This document shows, in pieces, positions 24,997 to 31,730 of a stretch of DNA of 37,418 nt (position 1 is its first letter; every line of letters starts with the position of its first letter). Location of the stretch: positions 1 through 37,418 of the IMG/VR virus record IMGVR_UViG_3300027710_000067, one strand, 5' to 3'. Both the position numbers and the translations under genes were made by a program. Below the pieces are notes generated by a model. The model was not told where the DNA came from, ran no database searches, and saw only the letters and a list, made by a program, of their open reading frames with translations. The DNA is from a virus.

Positions 24997-26256
24997 CTAT
25001 ACCCCCGATATTACATCCATCGGCTGCCAGTCCTCGTCGTCAGCGTCTTGAAAGTAGCTGGTGACGGCCAACTGGTCGATGTACGACAGCGCGTCCGGCA
25101 AATCGTCATGGACGCCTTGCGACGGAAACATTAAAAGCTGGTCCACGAACGTGTCCCAGTCTTCTTCGCTGTTCAGGACGATTCTACCGTGTTCAAATCG
25201 CCCTTGCAAAGACCAAATCACCCGGTCTGTTTTCTTCCGGTTGCCGTGCGTCAGGTCCACAATATGACTGTAGACGTTGTTTTTTCGCATCAGGTCTGAC
25301 AAATACGGCAGAACCGCGTTTTTGAGCGCCCCTCTTTCGATGCCGATGGACAGCGGGCGATAGTCCCGCATCTTCATCAGTATCTTCGCCGCCGTCTCAC
25401 GGATGTCCCAGCGTCCGTGTTCGATCTCTTTCACGAACCACTTGCCGTCGTCCGTCACTTTGACGACCGCAATCGCCGACTCATCCAGCCGCTTCTTGCT
25501 GTTTGCCGCCTGCTTGGCCACTTCTTCAAACCCAGCCAAGTCGACTGCCACGAAGTAACTGCCGTAGTCCGGCTCCTCGCCGTACTTGATCCACTCCTCT
25601 TTGAAGACATCCGCGCCCGCATTGCTGAAACTGGCCAGATATTCCTGTTTGAACGCAAACGTGGACAGGGTCTTCTTGGCGCTTTCGATCTCGGTGGGGT
25701 CGATCAGCGGGTTGTCCTGCGTGGTGAAGTGCCAGCTCTTCCAGTCTTTGTCCTGGTCGTCTTGCCCCAGCTTCCACAGGTCGTGAAACCAGTTGCGCCC
25801 TTTTGGCGTGCCGATGAACATCCCTCGGCCCTTCCTGTCTGACAGAGACGCCCGAATGACCTGCTCCCACGCCTCGGGCTTGATGTCGGCCACCTCGTCC
25901 AGAACTGCGTAGGTTAAGGAGACGCCTCGCAGCGTGTCCGGTCGGTCTGCGCCCCTGACGTAGATACGCGCTCCGTTGACCATCGTGATGTCCAGATTAT
26001 TGACGTGGCTCGACTGGATCACGTCTCGCCCGAGGTCGAGCAGCAAGTCCCAGATGATCTGCCTCGACTGACCCATCGTTGGGCTGACGTACAGAACAGC
26101 ACTGCCCGGTGGGCACTTGAGCGCTTCGATGATCAGTGTCGTTGCGGCGAGTCTCGACTTCCCACAGCGCCGCCCGGCAGCGATTACTTTGAACCGGTGG
26201 TCGTCGGCGTAGACCTGTTGTTGCCAAGGCAGTAGAGAGAAGTTGAGGTCAGACAT
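24997..26256 (-). CDS. terL: Terminase large subunit (419 aa)
   Basis: The N-terminal ATPase has Walker A AAGRRCGKS (residues 26-34), a YVSPT segment (56-60) and Walker B YAVLDE (116-121). The C-terminal RNase H-like nuclease has VAVDLAG (Asp239), IGIERGA (Glu307) and VHDDLPDAL (Asp384/385/388). The enzyme packages and cuts concatemeric DNA. It overlaps the preceding small terminase gene by 8 nt. Length (419) is at the short end but complete. Confidence 0.92.
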   Translation of the reverse strand: MSDLNFSLLPWQQQVYADDHRFKVIAAGRRCGKSRLAATTLIIEALKCPPGSAVLYVSPTMGQSRQIIWDLLLDLGRDVIQSSHVNNLDITMVNGARIYVRGADRPDTLRGVSLTYAVLDEVADIKPEAWEQVIRASLSDRKGRGMFIGTPKGRNWFHDLWKLGQDDQDKDWKSWHFTTQDNPLIDPTEIESAKKTLSTFAFKQEYLASFSNAGADVFKEEWIKYGEEPDYGSYFVAVDLAGFEEVAKQAANSKKRLDESAIAVVKVTDDGKWFVKEIEHGRWDIRETAAKILMKMRDYRPLSIGIERGALKNAVLPYLSDLMRKNNVYSHIVDLTHGNRKKTDRVIWSLQGRFEHGRIVLNSEEDWDTFVDQLLMFPSQGVHDDLPDALSYIDQLAVTSYFQDADDEDWQPMDVISGV

Positions 26257-26668
26257 CGCTTATGTCCTCAGCATCAATGACTTGGGGCGCTTCACCCAGA
26301 CCCGTGATGTTGATCGTGATGGCGCTGCGCTGGTTCTTGTCCTTTTCGAACATACCTATTGGCAGCGTCCTGTCCATGCACATCTTCAGCGCCGCCATTT
26401 GACCTGGGTGGTCGTCGTTGAGCGCAATCTGGATCACCTTCTCCGCGACATCTTTGCCGCCAGACCGGATCATCAGCTCTTTCAGTTCTTTGATGCGTTG
26501 GTGATCCGTCTTCGGTAGCACCGCCGGCGGATTCTCTGCGTACCTCTGGATCGTCATCTGCACTGCACTTTGCTTTTTTTTCACTTTACCCTTTCGGAGT
26601 TGCGACAATTGTAATGGGTTTTCCCATTTTCGCTTTTTCGGAGGGGAGGGGGGTACATCAAATTTCAC
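26249..26668 (-). CDS. Putative terminase small subunit (139 aa)
   Basis: It lies directly upstream of the large terminase and overlaps it. The N terminus is basic and Pro/Lys-rich (PPSPPKKRKWENPLQLSQLRKGKVKKKQ). A helical part follows (DHQRIKELKELMIRSGGKDVAEKVIQIALND...GQMAALKMCMDRTLP), which resembles small terminase or DUF5681-like proteins. The start is GTG inside a G/C-rich hairpin (see 26643-26690). The N-terminal KKRK patch probably binds DNA. Identity rests on position. Confidence 0.65.
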   Translation of the reverse strand: MKFDVPPSPPKKRKWENPLQLSQLRKGKVKKKQSAVQMTIQRYAENPPAVLPKTDHQRIKELKELMIRSGGKDVAEKVIQIALNDDHPGQMAALKMCMDRTLPIGMFEKDKNQRSAITINITGLGEAPQVIDAEDISDV

Positions 26669-26690
26669 AAGCAGCGCCGACCCCCTCCCC
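26643..26690 (-). promoter_or_regulatory. G/C hairpin enclosing the start of the small terminase gene
   Basis: A GGGGAGGGGG arm (26643-26652, plus strand) pairs exactly with CCCCCTCCCC (26681-26690). The 28-base loop contains the GTG start codon at 26666-26668. In the leftward mRNA the SD-like purine tract is thus paired with the coding bases of the Pro-Pro-Ser-Pro-Pro codons. This could limit small-terminase translation. Runs of 8 G on the message could also form G-quadruplex. Confidence 0.55.
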
Positions 26691-27046
26691 CCCCATCAAA
26701 AAGTCAAGAATCCTAGGGTTTTCCCGTTTCCACTTCCTACAACAGCCATTATGTAAAGTTGAGTCAAAGTTATGCACAGAAAAAAGCATACCAACTGCAA
26801 CAGCTCAAAGTTATGCACTGGCAACTGTGGATAAGTTTTGGATTCGGGCTGTGGACAACTGGGTCGGCTGGGAAAAATCGGGGGGAGAAAGTGTGAGAGG
26901 GGCGGGTGGTCGCTTCCAGGGGTACCTGCACCACGATAGCCAATCCTAATCACCATGCCAAACCGATAGCATTTACCAATAAATACTTTTTTAAGAACCC
27001 ACAACCGAGCCACCAGTCGACGCCTCGCCAAGGGCTTTAAACGGGC
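26669..27046. other. Non-coding region with DnaA-box-like sites
   Basis: No convincing gene lies here; the one long leftward frame is poor. There are DnaA-box matches: TTATGCACA at 26770-26778, a near match at 26811-26819, TGTGGATAA at 26826-26834 (TTATCCACA on the other strand) and TGTGGACAA at 26850-26858 (TTGTCCACA). The late promoter must be here or further upstream, but I cannot fix it. Possibly part of a larger origin. Confidence 0.5.
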
Positions 27047-27295
27047 CTACAAGGCTTCGTTAGTTGATGCCTGTGGGATGACAAGGACAATGCCTTCTCG
27101 TGGCGTATCGGGCCTTAATCCCAAGTTGTAGAAAAGTCTGTAGGTATCGATGATCTCAAGGAAGCCAGCGGACATATCGCCATCACCAGCAGCCAAGAGT
27201 GTTGCCCGTTCTGCTGGCCCGAGCTTTCGCTGGAAGTGTTTGACGTTAGGGTCTGCTGGTCTACCCAATCCATAAACGCCCATTTGAATCACCAT
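27047..27295 (-). CDS. Small protein between DnaA-box clusters (82 aa)
   Basis: The ATG follows GAGAG closely; a second in-frame ATG four codons later is an alternative start. The product has HFQRKLGPAERATLLAAGDGDMSAGFLEIIDTYRLFYNLGLRPD, a pattern seen in small phage proteins next to replication genes. Location between two DnaA-box groups suggests a replication or regulatory role. It has no known domain. Confidence 0.55.
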   Translation of the reverse strand: MVIQMGVYGLGRPADPNVKHFQRKLGPAERATLLAAGDGDMSAGFLEIIDTYRLFYNLGLRPDTPREGIVLVIPQASTNEAL

Positions 27296-27299
27296 CTCT

Positions 27300-27510
27300 C
27301 TAAAAAGTTATCCACAGGCTGAGTCCAAAAAACTCAGCAACCCCAAAAACCCCTGCAACGCCTTGACCCTTGACCCCAACCCTAAAGGGTTGGGGGTCAG
27401 GGAGGGTCAACTTTGGCGCTGTTTTGCCCCTTTTTGACCCTGACCCTGACTTTGACCCTAGGGTCATTTAGGGTCAACCAAATAAAAGTTATCCACAGGT
27501 TATCCACAGT
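27300..27510. repeat. Candidate replication origin: DnaA boxes plus TGACCC iteron-like array
   Basis: Perfect DnaA boxes (TTATCCACA) lie at 27308-27316, 27489-27497 and 27500-27508; the last two are 11 bp apart. Between them are nine copies of TGACCC or its complement in 113 bp. They lie at 27364, 27371, 27393, 27403, 27435, 27441, 27453, 27460 and 27470. They include the palindrome TGACCCTAGGGTCA (27453-27466) and a long stem at 27371-27399. No gene occupies the stretch. The helicase-primase gene ends at its right edge. DnaA recruitment fits a phage that lacks its own polymerase. Confidence 0.6.
27371..27399. repeat. Inverted repeat within the candidate origin
   Basis: TGACCCCAACCCT pairs with AGGGTTGGGGGTCA across a two-base AA loop, with one bulged G. 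No T-run follows on either strand, so it is not a normal intrinsic terminator. It may be extruded during initiation or bind a protein. Confidence 0.6.
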
Positions 27511-29515
27511 CGTTTTTACGCAACATCATAGTGCTTGCCTGTACCTCATCCACCATGATCCACCCATGTTCGGTGTTCTGGATCATGTCAGCCTGGAGCA
27601 GCGCACCGATCAGTTTGTCGTTGTAGGACGGGTTGATCATGTTGCGCACGGTGCGCTCGGCGTTGCCGTCTTGGGTCAACTTGTCCTTTAGAGCTGACCG
27701 GCTGAGGTAGGGCAGCTCATCCCTGACCTCGGCGCCAGATGCCCACCAAGCGTTTTCCCAAGTCTTGCGGTGACCATCGATCTTGGAGTCTTTCTTGGTG
27801 GGTGCGGCTGGGGCTTCGGCTTGAATGGGAATGGCGCTGGTGACGGGTTGGTTGTCTTCGTCGTACCAGCTTGGGATGGTGACTTGCTGGAGGTCGAGGT
27901 AGATTGGCTCGGCCATTTCGGCGTCTTTGGATTTGCGCTGGACCAATTGCATGGGCTGGTTGTCTTTGCCGGGGATGACGCTGATCTCAATGTCGAGTGC
28001 TCCTCGCCAGGCGCTTGAGCCTCGGGCGCGGTGCTGGGCCTCGTCTGAGACGCCTGTGTGGTGAACCAGAATGACGGTGCAGTTGAACTCCATCATCAAG
28101 TTGCCGCAGGCGTCCAACATGGTCTTGGCGTCTTGGGCGCTGTTCTCGTCTCCGGCAAGGAAGCGGTGCAGGGTATCGACCACCACGACCTTGGGGGTCT
28201 CGGGCAGCATCCTGATGTGCTCGACCACCTTGAGATAACCGGCTGGGGTGTTCAGGTCGCAGCCGTGCTTGGAGAGCCACATATTGAGCTTGCCCGATTT
28301 GTGGTGGTGCTTCCAGGCGGCGATTCGGCCTCGCAGGCCGTGGTGGCCCTCGCCGGCCAAGTAGACCACGTGACCGGGGCGCACTTTGTTGCCGCACCAT
28401 TCTGGGGTGCTGCTGGCAATGCGCAGGCACCAGTCGAGCACCACAAATGTCTTGCCGCCACCAGATGGGCCGTGAACCATCACAAGGGCTTGGTCTTGAA
28501 TCCAGCGCTTGACCAGCCATGAGATAGGGCTGGGCTGGGCTGAGAACTCATCGGCGGGGATGAGCCAATCATCATGTGTTGGGGCAAGAAGGCTGGCTAA
28601 GTCGTTGCCAGACTGCACATAATCGTTGGCATCACCTTGAACTGGTGGAACCACTGTGCGTGCGCCGTACTTAGCACTGGCCTGCTCGGCGTAGCGCTGG
28701 CCAACACCAGATGCGTCATTGTCGGCCACGATCACGATCTCTTGGGCTGGGCCGTGCATCTCGCGCAACTTGCCTGTGACCGGGACAAGGTTGCTGGCGC
28801 TGTAGGCCACGATCACGGGGCGGTTGGTGATCTCGTGAATGGTTGCCGCGGTGGCGAAGCCTTCGGCCATATAAAGTGGTCCAGGCTCATCCAGTGAGCC
28901 TAGCTGCCAGAATTTCCCGCCAGTTTGCCCACCGGGGTGATAGAGTTTGCCGCCATCGTGGGCAATGTATTGGAGCGTGCTCAAACTGCCGTCCTGATCG
29001 TACAAGGGCACCATCAGCCGACCATCACCCGTAATGCGTGCGCCATGAACGCCGATTCCCTTTTTGGCCAGGTAAGGGTGCTCGGGGCTGGCCGGGTTGG
29101 CTGTAGCCCAGATTTGCTCGACTGTCTCGCTGGCGACTTGGTGCTGGCGAATAATCTCAGCATCTCGCACGGCCTTGGACTCAGCAAGGCGCTTGACGTG
29201 GATCATTTCCTCGGTGTGCGTGAGCTTTCGGCCAACGTCTGCCCTGAAAGTGGCCTCAATGCCTGCTCTCCAGCAGCCGAATCGTCCCGCCGGGATGCCA
29301 TCGCCAAAGACCAAGTACCAGCCTGGCTTATCAATGCCTGGCTTGCCTTTTGTGCCAGATTTGAAGCGGTGAATCTTGCCATCCATCTCAATGTGATCTG
29401 GTGGCTCAAGGCCAGCAGCCCTGATGGCGTCAATGAGCTGCGCCTCTGGGGATGCAACGATTTTCTCGGGTGGTGGCGACCAAGGTCCACCAAGAACTTT
29501 GGAGAGGTCAGCCAT
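27500..29515 (-). CDS. Toprim primase / RecA-like helicase replication protein (671 aa)
   Basis: An N-terminal region (1-130) resembles phage and plasmid primase N domains. It is followed by a Toprim core with MAEGF (Glu218) and VADNDASGVG (Asp265/Asp267). A RecA-like ATPase comes next, with Walker A GPSGGGKT (349-356), Walker B VVVVDTLHR (Asp447) and a sensor ILVHHTG (482-488). This is the RepA/Twinkle-type primase-helicase plan, initiating and unwinding at the origin that lies at its 3' end. A variable C-terminal region may bind a partner. It overlaps the HTH gene by 8 nt. Confidence 0.85.
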   Translation of the reverse strand: MADLSKVLGGPWSPPPEKIVASPEAQLIDAIRAAGLEPPDHIEMDGKIHRFKSGTKGKPGIDKPGWYLVFGDGIPAGRFGCWRAGIEATFRADVGRKLTHTEEMIHVKRLAESKAVRDAEIIRQHQVASETVEQIWATANPASPEHPYLAKKGIGVHGARITGDGRLMVPLYDQDGSLSTLQYIAHDGGKLYHPGGQTGGKFWQLGSLDEPGPLYMAEGFATAATIHEITNRPVIVAYSASNLVPVTGKLREMHGPAQEIVIVADNDASGVGQRYAEQASAKYGARTVVPPVQGDANDYVQSGNDLASLLAPTHDDWLIPADEFSAQPSPISWLVKRWIQDQALVMVHGPSGGGKTFVVLDWCLRIASSTPEWCGNKVRPGHVVYLAGEGHHGLRGRIAAWKHHHKSGKLNMWLSKHGCDLNTPAGYLKVVEHIRMLPETPKVVVVDTLHRFLAGDENSAQDAKTMLDACGNLMMEFNCTVILVHHTGVSDEAQHRARGSSAWRGALDIEISVIPGKDNQPMQLVQRKSKDAEMAEPIYLDLQQVTIPSWYDEDNQPVTSAIPIQAEAPAAPTKKDSKIDGHRKTWENAWWASGAEVRDELPYLSRSALKDKLTQDGNAERTVRNMINPSYNDKLIGALLQADMIQNTEHGWIMVDEVQASTMMLRKNDCG

Positions 29516-29693
29516 GCGTCACCTTCCGGCTTTCCAAATAGTCCGACAAAGCCTGCAAGACTTTGTGCGTGGGGTTTGCGTTGGGGTTGTCACGCACTTG
29601 GCGAATGGTGTTGTAGTGAACGCCAGTGGCCTCTGCCACCTTGATTGGCATTCGGTCTGAAAGTGCGTGGCGTATTTGTTCTAGGGTCATCAT
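29508..29693 (-). CDS. Small Cro/HTH regulator (61 aa)
   Basis: It starts MMTLEQIRHALSDRMPIKVAEATGVHYNTIRQVRDNPNANPT. This gives a helix-turn-helix at about 17-35 (KVAEATGVHYNTIRQV), followed by a tail that resembles Cro-type DNA-binding proteins. AAGGACAAAAC precedes the ATG. It heads the leftward replication operon and faces a divergent promoter (29694-29800), so it probably controls the early switch or itself. The family is recognised by pattern only. Confidence 0.75.
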   Translation of the reverse strand: MMTLEQIRHALSDRMPIKVAEATGVHYNTIRQVRDNPNANPTHKVLQALSDYLESRKVTHG

Positions 29694-29718
29694 GTTTTGT
29701 CCTTGTTAAAAAAAAATG

Positions 29719-29746
29719 TTGTGATGTGCGAATCATACGCTATAAT
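29719..29746 (+). promoter_or_regulatory. Rightward early promoter
   Basis: TATAAT at 29741-29746 matches the -10 consensus exactly. TTGTGA at 29719-29724 is a 4/6 -35 box with a 16-base spacer. It would drive the rightward early operon starting at 29801. Confidence 0.75.
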
Positions 29747-29761
29747 GTCGCTACACCACAA
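29732..29761 (-). promoter_or_regulatory. Leftward promoter for the regulator/replication operon
   Basis: On the minus strand TTGTGG (29756-29761) and TATGAT (29732-29737) are 18 bases apart, upstream of the HTH gene. It overlaps the rightward promoter, so occupancy by the HTH protein could affect both. A TGAT...ATCA inverted repeat at 29722-29735 is a possible operator. Confidence 0.5.
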
Positions 29762-29800
29762 ACAGATTCCCTGACAGTGGTGCAAAAAAAGGAGAGCCAG

Positions 29801-30478
29801 ATGGCTATCAATTTGAAATCGACTGGCGGTTTAACTGCCAATGGGGTTAAGTTGCTTGTTTACGGGCAAGCTGGTGCAGGTAAGACCACTTTGGTCAAGA
29901 CGCTGCCCAATGTGATCGTATTGTCTGCGGAGGGTGGTTTGCTGTCCATTCAGGACGCTGATCTGCCTTACATCGAGATTGCAAGCATGGATGATCTGCG
30001 TGAGGCATTTACATGGTGCCGTGACAGCCAAGAGGCAACTGGCTTTCAGTCGGTGGCGCTTGACTCAATCAGCGAGGTGGCTGAAGTGGTGCTGGCCCAT
30101 GAAATGAAGAAGTCCAAGGACGGGCGTGCAGCTTATGGTGAGATGAACACCACCATGCAAGAGCTTATCCGTGCGTTCCGTGATTTGCCGGGCAAGCATG
30201 TCTACATGAGCGCCAAGCTGGAGAAGTCCACCGATGAGATGGGCAAGATGCTCTACAACCCAGGGATGCCCGGCAAGAGCTTGACCCAAGGCTTGCCATA
30301 CTTCTTTGATGAAGTGCTGGCGTTGCGTGTGGAGCGTGATGCAGAGGGCAATACCCAGCGGGCGCTGATGTGCGACAGCGATGGTCTGTGGCTGGCCAAA
30401 GATCGCTCGGGCAAGCTGGAGGCTTGGGAAGCGCCAGATTTGGGTGCAATCATTAACAAGATTGGGGACAGAGCATGA
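29801..30478 (+). CDS. Sak4-like RecA-fold recombination ATPase (225 aa)
   Basis: The ATG after GGAGAGCCAG is used; the longer frame upstream includes the promoter. Walker A YGQAGAGKTT (21-30) and a VALDS Walker B near residue 90 define an AAA_24/Sak4-type core. Phage Sak4 proteins anneal or load single strands together with a phage SSB (the DUF669-like gene at 31092) and a nuclease (31731). These three together form a recombination module. Confidence 0.8.
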   Translation: MAINLKSTGGLTANGVKLLVYGQAGAGKTTLVKTLPNVIVLSAEGGLLSIQDADLPYIEIASMDDLREAFTWCRDSQEATGFQSVALDSISEVAEVVLAHEMKKSKDGRAAYGEMNTTMQELIRAFRDLPGKHVYMSAKLEKSTDEMGKMLYNPGMPGKSLTQGLPYFFDEVLALRVERDAEGNTQRALMCDSDGLWLAKDRSGKLEAWEAPDLGAIINKIGDRA

Positions 30479-30696
30479 GAAAAAACGACCAAGCCTTTCC
30501 AGTTGGCTACAACGGGCACGTGGGTATGACGCTGAGAGATTACTTTGCGGCGAAGGCAATGCAATCACTAATTTTGGACAAACATTTTCAAAACTCGACT
30601 GAAACCCAACCAGAAATGTTGTTTGAACTGTATATAAATTTGGCAGATGAATCTTACGATCTGGCAGACGCCATGCTGGAGGCAAGAAAGAAATGA
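30475..30696 (+). CDS. Small phage protein with MTLRDYFAAKAMQ motif (73 aa)
   Basis: Contains GMTLRDYFAAKAMQ, a short motif very common in phage early regions. It is acidic at the end and helical. It couples to the Sak4-like gene (ATGA). Function is unknown. Confidence 0.7.
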   Translation: MRKNDQAFPVGYNGHVGMTLRDYFAAKAMQSLILDKHFQNSTETQPEMLFELYINLADESYDLADAMLEARKK

Positions 30697-31088
30697 TCGA
30701 AACCACCGACATGGCCGAGTTGGCCCAGATGTGGCTCAGAGCAAAACAGGAAGAAAAAGATGCGACAGAAGATCGCCGAGATATTGAAGACCACATCAAG
30801 AAGCTGGCAAGAATCTCAGACCAACTTGACAGCACAGAGACCGTCGGTGCAGCAGGTTTTGAGATCAAGATCGAAGGACGCATCGACCGCAAGGTCGATT
30901 CAGAGAAGCTGCAAATGCTTGCCACTGAAGCCGGACTGAGCGATCACCTTGCAACACTTTTCCGGTGGAAGCCGGAGATCAACATGTCGGTTTGGAAAGC
31001 AGCCGACGAATCCATCACCGGGCCTTTGGCTGGTGCTATTACGGCCAAGCCTGGCCGCCCATCTTTCAAAATCATCCCCAAGGAGTAA
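30693..31088 (+). CDS. Conserved phage hypothetical protein, DUF7173-like (131 aa)
   Basis: An N-terminal coiled coil (MAELAQMWLRAKQEEKDATEDRRDIEDHIKKLA) is followed by a small beta part with GFEIKIEGRIDRKVD and FRWKPEINMSVW. The pattern is widespread in phages between Sak4-type and SSB-type genes. It may be a recombination accessory. Start overlaps previous stop (ATGA). Confidence 0.7.
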   Translation: MIETTDMAELAQMWLRAKQEEKDATEDRRDIEDHIKKLARISDQLDSTETVGAAGFEIKIEGRIDRKVDSEKLQMLATEAGLSDHLATLFRWKPEINMSVWKAADESITGPLAGAITAKPGRPSFKIIPKE

Positions 31089-31091
31089 ATC

Positions 31092-31586
31092 ATGGCTTTT
31101 CTGAACGAAGAATTTAACGTCAACGACATGCCTGTTGGCAACACTGGCAGTTTTGAGCCTTTGCCTGCTGGCTGGTACACCGCCACAATCTCGCAAGCCG
31201 AGCTGAAGGCCACCAAGGCTGGCAATGGTCAGTACATCAAGCTGCGTTACGACATCACTGGCCCAAGCCATCAAGGCCGGGTTGTGTTTGGCAACTTGAA
31301 CATCAAGAACGCCAACCCTAAGGCCGAGGAGATTGGTCGCCAGCAGTTGGGCGACATCATGCGTGCGATTGGCTTGGCGAAGGTGACTGACACAGATCAG
31401 TTGATTGGTGGCCAGATCAGCATCAAGCTGGAGGTCAAGCAAGACGAGCAGTATGGAGCCAGCAACGAGGTTAAGGCTTTTAAGTCTGTCTCGGGTAGTG
31501 CTGCGCCATCGGCTGCGTCTTTTGCAGCACCGGCTGCTGCGCAGATCAGTGTTGGCAAGGCCGCGCCACCTTGGGCTAAGAAGTAA
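31092..31586 (+). CDS. DUF669-family single-stranded DNA-binding protein (164 aa)
   Basis: The core has PLPAGWYTATISQAELKATKAGNGQYIKLRYDI and GRVVFGNLNIKNANPKAEEIGRQQLGDIMRAIG, the DUF669/OB-like phage SSB pattern. The C terminus is Ala/Ser-rich and ends in PPWAKK. It is expected to coat single-stranded DNA for the Sak4-like protein and nuclease. Confidence 0.8.
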   Translation: MAFLNEEFNVNDMPVGNTGSFEPLPAGWYTATISQAELKATKAGNGQYIKLRYDITGPSHQGRVVFGNLNIKNANPKAEEIGRQQLGDIMRAIGLAKVTDTDQLIGGQISIKLEVKQDEQYGASNEVKAFKSVSGSAAPSAASFAAPAAAQISVGKAAPPWAKK

Positions 31587-31590
31587 GTTT

Positions 31591-31673
31591 TGGGCCGAAA
31601 GCGGATGCTGGGCAACGCGCCGTAAGAGAGTAGGCGAAAGCCTTGTAGCACCCAGACGCAGCGAGTAGGCCCA
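31591..31673 (+). ncRNA. Structured intergenic RNA candidate
   Basis: This 145-base gap (31587-31730) has nested pairing: TGGGCC (31591-31596) with GGCCCA (31668-31673), CTGGG (31608-31612) with CCCAG (31651-31655), and AGGC-GAAA-GCCT (31632-31643), a GNRA tetraloop hairpin. An alternative CGCC/GGCG pair is possible. It matches no RNA family I know. A ribozyme, leader or mRNA-stability element is possible. Confidence 0.35.
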
Positions 31674-31683
31674 CCCAAAAAAA

Positions 31684-31709
31684 TGCCCCGACTGGTTAGG
31701 GTCGGGGCA
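31684..31709 (-). terminator. Perfect leftward intrinsic terminator inside the rightward operon
   Basis: TGCCCCGAC (31684-31692) pairs fully with GTCGGGGCA (31701-31709) across an 8-base loop. On the minus strand it is followed by seven T (31677-31683). On the plus strand no U tract follows. It would stop antisense transcription rather than the operon itself. Confidence 0.65.
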
Positions 31710-31730
31710 AACTTCATCGAGGAAACAATC

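Noticed and set aside
26696-27031. Leftward 111-codon frame in the non-coding region beside the terminase genes
   Set aside because: Composition is odd, no ribosome site is seen, and it runs through DnaA-box sites and G/C runs. No recognisable family.
27371-27399. Intrinsic terminator
   Set aside because: Strong stem but no T-run on either strand. Better explained as an origin element.
29645-29800. N-terminal extension of the Sak4-like gene
   Set aside because: The extension covers promoter elements. The ATG at 29801 has GGAGAG upstream and starts the known-type N terminus.
30065-30925. Long minus-strand frame (286 codons) opposite the Sak4-like gene
   Set aside because: It is antisense to well-supported genes, has no ribosome site and shows no recognisable family.
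31405-31668. 87-codon plus-strand frame overlapping the SSB gene and the gap
   Set aside because: It is a shifted reading of the SSB gene's Ala-rich tail, with no ribosome site and no family resemblance.
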